From contig VXMB01000001.1 of the NCBI GenBank assembly GCA_009841265.1, positions 1-64,000 on the forward strand: a stretch of DNA of 64,000 nt, given 5' to 3'. The translations under genes and the position numbers were made by a program. Below the pieces are notes generated by a model. The model saw nothing but the letters and a program-made list of their open reading frames with translations. It had not been told where the DNA came from and ran no database searches. Positions 48,355 through 60,854 of the stretch are shown here, piece after piece. This stretch comes from Gemmatimonadota bacterium (GTDB lineage: Bacteria; JAAXHH01). The number at the start of each line of letters is the position of its first letter. Within the stretch, counting starts at the first letter, position 1.

Positions 48355-50061
48355 ATGTCCTTTCTAGACTGGACCATCGTCTTTCTCGTCAACGGCGGCA
48401 TCGTCCTGTACGGCCTGCTGGCCTTCCGCGAGAAAGGCGAGAGCTTCGACTGGTACCTGGCGGCCAAGTCCATGCCCTGGTGGGCCATTGGTCTGTCCGC
48501 CTTCGGCACCGCCGTGGACAGCGGCGACTACGTGGCCATCGCCGGCGGCTCGTACCAGTTCGGCCTCTCCCAGCTATCCCAGTGGTGGCTCGGGATCGCC
48601 ATCGGCTGGTTCGTGCTTGCCTTCTTCGTCATCCTGCCCATGTACCGGTCGGGCGTCTTCACCAACGCCGAGTGGCTGGAGTACCGCTTCGGGCCGTCCG
48701 TCCGCATCATGGCGGTCCTCATCAACATCCAGTCCCGCACCAACGTCCTCGCCAACATCTTCTTCTCCATGTACCTGGTACTGAGCGTCCTCGCCGGGTT
48801 CTCCACGACCGCCAGCTGGTTCGTCGTGGTGGCGGTGGCCGCGTCCGCGACCCTCTATGTGGTGCGCGGCGGCCTGCAGGCGGGGGTGTTTACCGACGCC
48901 GTCCAGGGCGTGGCCATGATCATCGGATCCTTCGTGCTCTGGATCGTGGTCTGGGTCCGGGGCGGCGGATGGTCGGGGTTGAACGAGCGCCTTGCCGCCG
49001 TGGACCCCGGACTGCCCGACGTCATGCTCCACGTGGGCGGTTACGCGCCGCCCGGTGTCCCCGCGGTCGTGGTCATCCTCAGCTTCATCGTTGTGCTGAC
49101 CATGTACGCCGTCATCAACCAGTACGAGGCGATCCGGTTCCTGGGCGCCCGGTCGGAGTGGGATTTCAAGATGGCCGCCGTAGTGGCCAGCACGGCCACG
49201 GCCGTGTGTCTCTGGTTCAACATCACCATGGGCCCCATGGCCCGGGCGGATTTCCCCGCACTGGAAACCATCGACCAGGCCTATCCCCTGATGATCCAGG
49301 CCTACCTGCCCCACGGGCTCATCGGGATCGTCGTGGCGGGGCTCATCGCGGGCGGGTATTCCACCTTCGACTCCATCGGCATCGGCATATCTAGCCTCTT
49401 CGTCCGCGACATCTACGCCCGGTTCATCGTGAAGCGCGCGTCGGACGCCCACTATACCCGCGTGGGCCGCATCACGGCTCCTTTCATCATGGCCCTGGGA
49501 TTCGCCTACGTGCCCTTCATCCAGGAGGGCATGCTGGCCTTCTATCTTCGGCTGGCCGGCGCCATCGCGGTACCTCTCATGACAGTCATCCTGATGGGGG
49601 TGTTCACCCGCGTGCACCGCTCGGCCGGCATCGTGGGCCTGCTCGTCGGACTGGCCTACGGCGTGACGGCCATTTTGGGCGAAAGCCTGGAATGGGGCCT
49701 GCCGGTCTGGTATACCAACACGTGGTGGACTTACCTGTGGAACATCGTGCTGCCCGCCGGCGGCATGCTGGTCGCGTCGGCGCTGATCACGCTCCGGCGC
49801 GGTCCTATGTCCGACGAGGACCTGGAAGGACTCGTCTACGCACGGGAAAACGACATCCCCTCGGTGCGCAACCGCATGGCCCACCGGCTGAAAGCCCTTG
49901 AAGGCACCTGGCTGCAGAAGACCCTGGCCGAGATGCCTGTTCGGGGGGCCTATCCCTTTAAGCTGCCGCCCGGAGGATTGCCGCTGTTCCGCAGACCCGG
50001 TGTATTGGCCCTGGGCTACCTGGCGATTGCGTCGGGCTTGCTGTTCGGGGTGCTTTGGTAG
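48355..50061 (+). CDS. Sodium:solute symporter (SSS) family transporter
   Basis: A 568-residue membrane protein with about 13 transmembrane segments. SSS features: WYLAAKSMPWWAIGLSAFGT, YVVRGGLQAGVFTDAVQGV, the GLIAGGYSTFDSIGIGISSL region (sodium-site TM8) and VRDIYARFIVKRAS. The ligand is probably a sugar, sugar acid or similar solute, from its closeness to SGLT-like members and to the SMP-30 gene. The C-terminal 90 residues are a cytoplasmic segment plus one terminal TM. No ribosome-binding site is visible before ATG 48355 (cccggaccc). Confidence 0.92.
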   Translation: MSFLDWTIVFLVNGGIVLYGLLAFREKGESFDWYLAAKSMPWWAIGLSAFGTAVDSGDYVAIAGGSYQFGLSQLSQWWLGIAIGWFVLAFFVILPMYRSGVFTNAEWLEYRFGPSVRIMAVLINIQSRTNVLANIFFSMYLVLSVLAGFSTTASWFVVVAVAASATLYVVRGGLQAGVFTDAVQGVAMIIGSFVLWIVVWVRGGGWSGLNERLAAVDPGLPDVMLHVGGYAPPGVPAVVVILSFIVVLTMYAVINQYEAIRFLGARSEWDFKMAAVVASTATAVCLWFNITMGPMARADFPALETIDQAYPLMIQAYLPHGLIGIVVAGLIAGGYSTFDSIGIGISSLFVRDIYARFIVKRASDAHYTRVGRITAPFIMALGFAYVPFIQEGMLAFYLRLAGAIAVPLMTVILMGVFTRVHRSAGIVGLLVGLAYGVTAILGESLEWGLPVWYTNTWWTYLWNIVLPAGGMLVASALITLRRGPMSDEDLEGLVYARENDIPSVRNRMAHRLKALEGTWLQKTLAEMPVRGAYPFKLPPGGLPLFRRPGVLALGYLAIASGLLFGVLW

Positions 50062-50247
50062 TACTCCTGCCGTAGTTGTACACATCCAGATAAACTTGAT
50101 AATTGAGCTACAGCCTACCTTCTGTTTGAACTGTGTCCCGCAACTTAAACCGGTTACATTGAGTCTTAATACCAGATCCTCGGGGCCCTGAATCCGGGAA
50201 CTGTATCCTGAAACCGTACAACCCTTCTTTAACAACGGGAGTGATTC

Positions 50248-52659
50248 TTGCTTAAAAACTACATGACTGTCGTATTAAGACATCTGCTGAAATACAAGGG
50301 CTATTCGGCGATCAACGTCCTGGGGCTGGCCATCGGTATGGCCAGCTGTGTGCTGATCATGCTCTACGTGCAGGACGAACTCAGCTACGACGGGTTTCAT
50401 GAAAAGAGCGACCGGATATACCGTCTGGTGGAATCGGCGACGGTGGCGGGCAGGCCTGTCGAGGCCGCGGTCACGCCCCCGCCCTGGGCTCCGGCACTCG
50501 CGACGGACTATCCTGGGATCGAAGCGTACACCCGGATCAAGCCGCCGAATTCCCGCTGGCTGATCCGGTATGATGACAAGCGGTTCTACGAGCGGTACTT
50601 CATTTTCGCGGATTCATCGGTTTTCGATGTTTTCACGCTCCCTCTCGTCCAGGGCAAAGCCGAAACGGCCTTGGCCGAACCTCATACCGTGGTACTGTCG
50701 CAATCCATGGCGGACAAGTACTTCGGGAATGAAAATCCGATCGGCAAGGTGATTACCGGGGATGGCCGCTATGAGTTTACGATCACAGGCATCATGAAGG
50801 ACATGCCGGCGAACTCGCACTTCCACGCCGACTTCCTGGCTTCCTACGCCTCGCTGGCGCCACACAGGCTTTACGGTGAGCCTTCCTCGATGCAGGGGAA
50901 CGCATTCAACCATACGCTGTACACCTATTTTCTGCTGGAAGACGGTTACGGGCCCGAAACCCTTGAAAGAGAACTCCCCGGTTTTCTGGACAGATACCTG
51001 GGTGAATTGTTGCAATCCATCGGCATTGTGGCCACACCCTACCTGCAGCCAATCACGGATATCCATCTGCATTCCCGCCTGGAAGGTGAAATCGCGCCAA
51101 ACAGCGATATCCGTTACGTGTACATCTTCTCTTCGCTGGCCGTGTTTCTCCTCCTGATCGCATGCGTCAATTTCATGAACCTGTCCACGGCCCGTTCCGC
51201 CCGCAGGGCACAGGAAGTGGGCATTCGAAAAGTTCTCGGCGCCCAGCGGCAACAACTGATCAAGCAGTTCGTGGGAGAATCCGTACTGTATGCCGTGATC
51301 GCGCTCGTCTTTGCGCTGGGACTGGTTCACCTGCTTCTGCCGCAGTTCAACGCGCTTTCCGGCAAGTCGCTGGTGATGGACTACCATTCCACGTGGCTGG
51401 CGCCTGTGCTGGTGGGCATCGCCCTGTTTACGGGCATCGTCGCGGGAGGCTATCCCGCCTTCGTCCTCTCTTCCTTCAGGCCGGTGGCCGTGCTGACGGG
51501 CGCGCTGAAAGCGGGCGCTTCCGGTTCACTGCTGCGAAAGGTACTGATCTCTTTCCAGTTTATCGTCTCCATCGTCATGATCGTCGGAACGGTCGTGATC
51601 CACGATCAGTTAGCGTATATGCAGAACAAGAAACTGGGCTTCGACAAAGATCACCTGGTGGTCGTTCGTTTGCCGGATGAAGATGCCATCAAGGGGTATC
51701 CGGCCTACAAAAACGAAGCCCTGCAGTATCCTGAAATCGTGAACGTGAGTTCTGCGACCAGCGTGCCCGGCAGTCCGCCCAGTCTCAATCTGGTTACGCC
51801 GGAAGGCGTGCAGGAGGATGAGAGTCCGCTTTACCAGATGATCTGGACGGACTACGACTTTGTGGAAACCATGGATATCAATTTGGTGTCGGGCCGGTCG
51901 TTTTCCCGTGAATTCGGCTCGGACTCCACCGCCTGCCTGATCAACGAAGCAGCCGTGCGCGCCCTGGGTTGGGAGAACCCTATCGGCAAGACCTACAGGA
52001 TTACGGGCGCTTCCGACGACGAGCCTATGCTGAGCGTCATCGGCGTCATGGAGGATTTCCACAACCAGTCGTTGCACCAGCCCATCGAACCGCTGATGAT
52101 ACAGGTGATCCAGGAACCATCCGCGTTCATGGTAATACGGATACAGGGAAGCAACGGTTCACGCGGACTGGAGGTGATTCAGGAACAGTGGCGACGGATC
52201 TATCCCGGCCATCCCGCCATGGAGTATACCTTTCTCGAAGAAGACCTGGAGCAGCTCTACCAGGCCGAACAACGATTGAGTTCCGTGTTCGTTGCCGGCG
52301 CCGTCCTTTCCATACTCATCGCCTGCCTGGGACTGTTGGGCCTCTCGTCCTTCATGGCCGAACAGCGGACCCGGGAGATCGGGGTTCGCAAGGTCCTCGG
52401 CGCCACGATTACCAACGTGATCCTGCTGTTGTCCAGGGACTTTACGAAGCTGGTCCTGCTGGCATTCGTAGTCGGCGCGCCGACGAGTTACTATGTCATA
52501 CAGGCCTGGCTCGAGGGTTTCCCCTACCGTATCGAGCCGGGACCGGAGGTGTTCTTCTTAGCGGGCCTCGCCGCGTTGTTGATTGCCTGGCTGACCGTTG
52601 GATACCAGGCTTTTAAAGCCGCGACCGCTAACCCGGCGGACGCGGTTCACGCAGAGTGA
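50248..52659 (+). CDS. FtsX/MacB-like ABC transporter permease, paralogue 1
   Basis: A 803-residue permease. Start TTG 50248 is supported by GGGAG 8 bases upstream and by alignment with paralogue 2, which starts at the same position with ATG. Two repeats of the FtsX core are present: N-terminal TM1 (GYSAINVLGLAIGMASCVLI), a periplasmic MacB-type domain (about 50-280), three TMs (from YVYIFSSLAVFLLLIACVNF to about 430), a second periplasmic domain, and three final TMs (SILIACLGLLGLSSFMAEQR). The EVGIRKVLGA and EIGVRKVLGA coupling motifs are intact. No ATPase gene is adjacent. Such permeases usually move lipoproteins, peptides or lipids, or sense antibiotics. Confidence 0.93.
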   Translation: MLKNYMTVVLRHLLKYKGYSAINVLGLAIGMASCVLIMLYVQDELSYDGFHEKSDRIYRLVESATVAGRPVEAAVTPPPWAPALATDYPGIEAYTRIKPPNSRWLIRYDDKRFYERYFIFADSSVFDVFTLPLVQGKAETALAEPHTVVLSQSMADKYFGNENPIGKVITGDGRYEFTITGIMKDMPANSHFHADFLASYASLAPHRLYGEPSSMQGNAFNHTLYTYFLLEDGYGPETLERELPGFLDRYLGELLQSIGIVATPYLQPITDIHLHSRLEGEIAPNSDIRYVYIFSSLAVFLLLIACVNFMNLSTARSARRAQEVGIRKVLGAQRQQLIKQFVGESVLYAVIALVFALGLVHLLLPQFNALSGKSLVMDYHSTWLAPVLVGIALFTGIVAGGYPAFVLSSFRPVAVLTGALKAGASGSLLRKVLISFQFIVSIVMIVGTVVIHDQLAYMQNKKLGFDKDHLVVVRLPDEDAIKGYPAYKNEALQYPEIVNVSSATSVPGSPPSLNLVTPEGVQEDESPLYQMIWTDYDFVETMDINLVSGRSFSREFGSDSTACLINEAAVRALGWENPIGKTYRITGASDDEPMLSVIGVMEDFHNQSLHQPIEPLMIQVIQEPSAFMVIRIQGSNGSRGLEVIQEQWRRIYPGHPAMEYTFLEEDLEQLYQAEQRLSSVFVAGAVLSILIACLGLLGLSSFMAEQRTREIGVRKVLGATITNVILLLSRDFTKLVLLAFVVGAPTSYYVIQAWLEGFPYRIEPGPEVFFLAGLAALLIAWLTVGYQAFKAATANPADAVHAE

Positions 52660-52723
52660 GATGTAACCCGATGACTCGTTTCCGGCGTAACGATCCCGGG
52701 GCAATACGGTCGTAGCTTCGGCG

Positions 52724-52752
52724 TTGCTTTTGGGGTGGTTTGGTGATACAAT
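52724..52752 (+). promoter_or_regulatory. Promoter of permease paralogue 2, leaderless geometry
   Basis: TTGCTT (52724-52729), 17 bp, TACAAT (52747-52752). The ATG at 52760 follows after 7 bases with no Shine-Dalgarno sequence (aagcccc). The second permease can thus be transcribed independently of the first. Confidence 0.5.
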
Positions 52753-52759
52753 AAGCCCC

Positions 52760-55171
52760 ATGATCCGAAACTACCTGACCGTCGCCTTACGAAACCTGCT
52801 CAGGCACAAGGGTTATTCGGCCATCAACGTCCTCGGGCTGGCCATCGGCATGGCAAGCTGCGTGCTGATCCTGCTCTACGTGCAGGACGAACTCGCCTTC
52901 GACCAGCATCATGAGAAAAAAGACCGGATCTACCGCATCGCGGAATCCGCCACGATCACGGGCCGGGCGATCGAAGCGGCCGTCACGCCCCCGCCTTGGG
53001 CGCCGGTCCTCGCGCGGGACTATCCGGAAATCGAGTCCTACACCCGGATCAAGCCACCGGGATCCCGCTGGCTCATCCGGTACGAGGAGAATCGATTCTA
53101 CGAGCGGTACTTCATTTTCGCGGACTCGTCGGTCTTCGACATCTTCACCATCCCCCTCGTACAGGGCAACCCCGCGACCGCCCTGGTCGAACCGCATACC
53201 GTGGTGCTGTCCGAGTCCATGGCCGACAAGTACTTCGGAGACGAGAACCCGATCGGGAATGTGATCACGGGGGACGACCTCTACGAATTCACCGTGACGG
53301 GCATCATGGGGGACATGCCGCGGACTTCCCACTTCCATTTCGATTTCCTGGCTTCCTTCGCCACGCTGGCGCCGAACCAACTTTACTACAGCGATCCGGA
53401 CGACATTCAGAATGGCGGGTTCAACCACGACCTGTACACCTATCTGCTGCTTCGGGAAGGCGCCACGCGCGAGGAAATGGAATCCAGGTTCCGCCCGTTC
53501 CTGGACAAGTACCTCGGTGAAGTGCTCCAATCCGCAGGCATTGAAGCCAACCCCTACCTGCAGCCGCTCACGGAGATCTACCTCCATTCCAACATCGAAG
53601 CCGAGCTGCGGCCCAACAGCGATATCCGCTATGTCTATATCTTCACGTCCCTGGCCGTCTTCATTCTCGTCATCGCCTGCGTAAATTTCATGAACCTGTC
53701 CACCGCCCGGTCCGCCCGCAGGGCGCAGGAGGTCGGGATCCGGAAGGTCCTGGGCGCCCAGCGTATCCAGCTGATCCGGCAGTTCATCGGCGAATCGGTA
53801 CTGCTCGCGCTGCTCGCGCTGGTCATCGCCCTCGCGCTGGTGCACCTGCTGCTTCCGCAATTCAACCTGCTGTCCGGCAAGGACCTGGTCATGGACTACG
53901 GGTCGACCTGGCTGGTTCCGGCCCTGGCGGCCATCACGCTTTTCGTGGGTTTCGCCGCCGGCGGATATCCCGCGTTCCTGCTCTCTTCCTTCAGGCCGGT
54001 GGCCGTGCTGACCGGCGCGCTGAAAAGCGGCGCCTCCCATTCGATCCTCAGGAAGGTGCTGATCACCTTCCAGTTCAGCGTATCGATCCTCATGATGGTG
54101 GGCACGGGAGTGGTCCTCAGCCAGCTGGAGTTCATGCAGAACAAGCGGCTGGGATTCGAAAGCGAGCACCTGGCGGTCGTCCGCATGCCGGATGAAGCGG
54201 CCCTCAGAGGATATGGGGCCTACAAGAACGCGGTGCTGCAGTATCCCGAGATCCTGAAGGTGAGCACTTCGAGCAGCGTACCGGGCGCGCAGACCAGCCT
54301 GAACCTGTTGACGCCCGAGGGGATGCCGCCCGACCAGAGCCCGGTATTCCAGACGATCTGGGGAGATTTCGACTTCGCGGAAACCATGGCGTTCGAGCTG
54401 GCCGCGGGACGTACGTTTGACACCGCCTTCGCCACCGATTCATCGGCCTGTCTGATCAACGAGACCGCGGTTCGAGCCCTGGGTTGGGAAGAGCCGATCG
54501 ACAAGACCTTCCGGTTCGCGGGTTCACCGGAAACCGCCCCGTCGCACCGGGTGATCGGCGTCATGAGGGACTTCCACCAGCACTCGCTGCGCCAACCCAT
54601 TGAACCCCTCATGATCCTGTTCAACGCGCCCGGTCCGTACTTGGTCATCCGGATGCGGGGAGAGGACCCACGGCGGGGCATGGAGATCCTGCAGGACCAG
54701 TGGCGGCAGACCTATCCGAACCACCCGGCCATGGAGATCTCGTTTCTCGACGCGAACCTCGAGCAACTGTACTCCGCCGAAGAACGGCTGGGCAGCGTCT
54801 TCATCGCCGGCGCCGCGCTTTCCATGCTGATCGCCTGCCTGGGTCTCCTGGGCCTTTCGTCCTACATGGCCGAACAGCGGACCCGGGAGATCGGGATCCG
54901 CAAGGTACTCGGCGCAACGATATCGAACGTGATCGTGCTATTGTCCGGGGACTTTACGAAACTGGTCCTGCTGGCCTTCGTGATCGGCGCCCCCGTGGGA
55001 TACCTGGCCATGGGTGCTTGGCTCGAGGACTTCCCTTACCGCGTCGAACTGGGTTTCGGCGTTTTCGTACTGGCCGGTCTGGTCGCGCTGATCATTTCCT
55101 GGCTGACGGTGGGATACCAGGCGTTCAAGGCGGCCACGGCCAACCCGGCGGACGCGGTGCATGGGGAGTGA
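52760..55171 (+). CDS. FtsX/MacB-like ABC transporter permease, paralogue 2
   Basis: A 803-residue permease of exactly the same length as its upstream neighbour and highly similar along the whole chain (shared GYSAINVLGLAIGMASCVLI, TPPPWAP, SRWLIRY, FYERYFIFADSSVFD, NSDIRYVYIF, LSTARSARRAQEVGIRKVLG, QAFKAATANPADAVH). It differs mostly in the periplasmic domains, as expected if ligand specificity has diverged. ATG 52760 matches the paralogue's start; 12 earlier in-frame codons from 52724 overlap the promoter and are rejected. The 100-bp space between the permease genes holds its own promoter. The ATPase partner must be encoded elsewhere. Confidence 0.93.
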   Translation: MIRNYLTVALRNLLRHKGYSAINVLGLAIGMASCVLILLYVQDELAFDQHHEKKDRIYRIAESATITGRAIEAAVTPPPWAPVLARDYPEIESYTRIKPPGSRWLIRYEENRFYERYFIFADSSVFDIFTIPLVQGNPATALVEPHTVVLSESMADKYFGDENPIGNVITGDDLYEFTVTGIMGDMPRTSHFHFDFLASFATLAPNQLYYSDPDDIQNGGFNHDLYTYLLLREGATREEMESRFRPFLDKYLGEVLQSAGIEANPYLQPLTEIYLHSNIEAELRPNSDIRYVYIFTSLAVFILVIACVNFMNLSTARSARRAQEVGIRKVLGAQRIQLIRQFIGESVLLALLALVIALALVHLLLPQFNLLSGKDLVMDYGSTWLVPALAAITLFVGFAAGGYPAFLLSSFRPVAVLTGALKSGASHSILRKVLITFQFSVSILMMVGTGVVLSQLEFMQNKRLGFESEHLAVVRMPDEAALRGYGAYKNAVLQYPEILKVSTSSSVPGAQTSLNLLTPEGMPPDQSPVFQTIWGDFDFAETMAFELAAGRTFDTAFATDSSACLINETAVRALGWEEPIDKTFRFAGSPETAPSHRVIGVMRDFHQHSLRQPIEPLMILFNAPGPYLVIRMRGEDPRRGMEILQDQWRQTYPNHPAMEISFLDANLEQLYSAEERLGSVFIAGAALSMLIACLGLLGLSSYMAEQRTREIGIRKVLGATISNVIVLLSGDFTKLVLLAFVIGAPVGYLAMGAWLEDFPYRVELGFGVFVLAGLVALIISWLTVGYQAFKAATANPADAVHGE

Positions 55172-55183
55172 GGGGGATTGCCT

Positions 55184-56434
55184 CTAACTGCTCACCAGCA
55201 CCTTCTTCAGCGCCGCGATGAAGGCCTCGTTCTCCTCGGGCAGGCCGGCGGTGACGCGGATCCAGCCTTCGATATTCCAGCGCGCCCTCGCGTTGCCCAC
55301 CAGGACGTTGTGTTCCTCGCGCAGCCGGCGGACGAGTTCATCCACGTCCGTCTTCATGTTCATCATTACGAAACTCGACTCGCTCGGCGCGTATTCGATG
55401 CCCATGGCGTCCAGCTGCTCGTAGAAATAGCGTTTCCCCCGGCTCACCAGTTCCTGTGACCGACGCAGGTGATTCGTATCGTCGAGGGCCGCCGATGCAG
55501 CGTGCGTGGACAGCAGAGTGAGCGTGTTAGCCCGGTGGCGGCCGATCCGCTCGATCACCTCCGGTTGGGCGACTGCGTATCCCACCCGCATGCCAGCCAT
55601 GCCGAAGACCTTGGAAAAGGTGCGCGTCACGATGACGTTCGGGTGATCCGCGACCAGCGACGCCGCGCCTTCGCGGTCTGCCTCGTTCTCCGCGAATTCG
55701 ATATAGGCTTCATCGACGAGGACCAGCGCGCGCGCGGGGATCGATTCGACGAAGGGCCTTAACTGCGACATGGGGGTCAACTGGCCCGTGGGATTGCCGG
55801 GAGTGGTCACAACGACCATGGCGGTCCGGTCAGTCACGGCCGCGCTGAGACCGTCCAGATCGGGTTTCATCCCTTCCAGCAAGGGAACCCGGACCGGTTC
55901 CGCGTTGGCCACGCCGGCGAATCGGGTGATGAAACCGAAGCCTGGCAGGCTTTCCACGACCTCCGTGCCCTCGCGAACGTAAGCGTGACCGATGGCGAAC
56001 AGCAGATCCGACGACCCGGCGCCCACCGCGATCCACGCGTCTGGTACCGGGGCGAAGGGACTGTCCGTCCACTCCACCACGGGTACGCCGTGCCGGCGGG
56101 CGAGCTTGCCCAGCAGGTCCGGGTTCTGGCCGTACCGGTTGATGCTGGTCACCAGGGACAGCACCGCCTCGACGGCACGGGGAGACGGCCCCAGGGCGTT
56201 CTCGTTGGCGTCGATGCGCACCAGGCCCGGGGGCACCCCCCAGCCACGTACGGAAGGACCGCCCACCATCTGGGCCGCGGCCTCGTAACTGCCAAACGAA
56301 ATCGCACCGGCACCCGCAAGAGCCCCTTTCAGGAATCCCCGGCGCGAAAACCCTGGTCTGGACCGTGATTGCCCCGGCCTGGGTGACGAAAGCCCCGGCC
56401 TGGCCGTGGTACTTGCTTCTTTTCTGTCGGACAT
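55184..56434 (-). CDS. Tat-exported class I/II aminotransferase (HisC-like)
   Basis: A 416-residue protein. Residues 1-55 contain an Arg/Ser/Pro-rich n-region and a twin-arginine signal (SRRGFLKGALAGAGAISFG). The rest is a complete PLP aminotransferase of the histidinol-phosphate aminotransferase type: RIDANENALGPSP, VTTPGNPTGQL, LVDEAYIEF, and TRTFSKVFGMAGMRVGYA carrying the PLP lysine. With no his genes nearby and an export signal, a role in histidine synthesis is unlikely; the substrate is unknown. AAGGAG is 7 bases before ATG 56434. It converges on the permease gene with a 12-bp gap. Confidence 0.9.
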   Translation of the reverse strand: MSDRKEASTTARPGLSSPRPGQSRSRPGFSRRGFLKGALAGAGAISFGSYEAAAQMVGGPSVRGWGVPPGLVRIDANENALGPSPRAVEAVLSLVTSINRYGQNPDLLGKLARRHGVPVVEWTDSPFAPVPDAWIAVGAGSSDLLFAIGHAYVREGTEVVESLPGFGFITRFAGVANAEPVRVPLLEGMKPDLDGLSAAVTDRTAMVVVTTPGNPTGQLTPMSQLRPFVESIPARALVLVDEAYIEFAENEADREGAASLVADHPNVIVTRTFSKVFGMAGMRVGYAVAQPEVIERIGRHRANTLTLLSTHAASAALDDTNHLRRSQELVSRGKRYFYEQLDAMGIEYAPSESSFVMMNMKTDVDELVRRLREEHNVLVGNARARWNIEGWIRVTAGLPEENEAFIAALKKVLVSS

Positions 56435-56556
56435 TGGAACACTCCTTCTCCGATTGTCGAGTTTTCGGAATTTCGATTCGCCGTATACACCGATTGATTA
56501 CATGTTATACCGTCATGATACAACGTCGCAAAACGGATGGGAAGATCAATTGCGTC

Positions 56557-56634
56557 GACCCTGACGCCCCAGGACCTTGACGCACGCCGACGTTGGCGCT
56601 CTCACCGACCTTAACGTGCGCTCCGACCTTGACG
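56557..56634. repeat. Four copies of a gaccYtgacg-type decamer upstream of metH
   Basis: gaccctgacg (56557-56566), gaccttgacg (56573-56582), gaccttaacg (56607-56616) and gaccttgacg (56625-56634). Starts are 16, 34 and 18 bp apart, close to multiples of 17. The last copy contains the -35 hexamer of the candidate metH promoter. They could be operator sites or a duplicated promoter element. The remainder of 56435-56703 shows nothing else recognisable; no cobalamin riboswitch box was found. Confidence 0.6.
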
Positions 56635-56657
56635 ATCTCCCGGACCTCCCGTAGATT
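56629..56657 (+). promoter_or_regulatory. Candidate metH promoter
   Basis: TTGACG (56629-56634), exactly 17 bp, TAGATT (56652-56657). Transcription would start near 56664, giving a short leader with the Shine-Dalgarno sequence at 56691-56697. Confidence 0.45.
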
Positions 56658-56757
56658 TATGGCACGCCACACGCGTAGTCCATCCCCCTAGAAGGAGACC
56701 GCGATCTTCAGCCAGTTCCACCCCGTATCAACTGAAACCCACCTCCTGCTGGACCGG

Positions 56758-60441
<3,684 letters not shown>

Positions 60442-60442
60442 C

Positions 60443-60805
60443 TCACGACGTGGGTTCCCATAGTTCGATCGCGTTTCCTTCGGGGTCATGTATGCGGGCG
60501 AAGCGGCCGATGCCCTCCATCTCGATTTCGTGGCTGACCACGATATCCGCGGACTTCAGTTGCGTGATCATCGCGTCCAAATCAGCCACGCGGAAATTCA
60601 GCATGAATGACTTATCCGGCGCGAAATAGTCCGTATCGGCATCGAAGGGTGAGAAAACCGTCACACCGGACTCGGTTACCCAGGGCGCCGTCTCCATGTC
60701 TGTCGGAGCGGGATTGATGCCAAGATGATCCAGATACCATTTCGCAAGTCCTTCTGCGTCCTTTGCCCGAAAGAAGAACCCGCCGAATCCCTGAACTCTT
60801 TGCAC
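60443..60805 (-). CDS. VOC (glyoxalase/bleomycin-resistance) family protein
   Basis: A 120-residue single-module protein with the two beta-alpha-beta-beta-beta halves of the vicinal oxygen chelate fold: GFGGFFFRAKDAEGLAKWYL and the closing FARIHDPEGNAIELWEP, where the Glu in IELW is the usual metal ligand. The first half has no obvious His ligand (GFFFR), so metal binding may be incomplete. The substrate is unknown. Start GTG 60805 has AAGGA 8 bases upstream. It is the last gene of a minus-strand run below the CBM9-like gene. Confidence 0.87.
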   Translation of the reverse strand: MQRVQGFGGFFFRAKDAEGLAKWYLDHLGINPAPTDMETAPWVTESGVTVFSPFDADTDYFAPDKSFMLNFRVADLDAMITQLKSADIVVSHEIEMEGIGRFARIHDPEGNAIELWEPTS

Positions 60806-60854
60806 GCTACGTCCTTTCGATGATGGTCTGGTCGACCTCTTCTCTTCTCGCCAA

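Noticed and set aside
48574..50235. A 553-codon minus-strand frame opposite the SSS symporter
   Set aside because: His/Asp/Gln-rich composition is the expected antisense of hydrophobic codons; no start signal or motif.
56435..56703. A cobalamin riboswitch upstream of metH
   Set aside because: Expected B12-box sequences are absent; only the decamer repeats and a promoter are visible.
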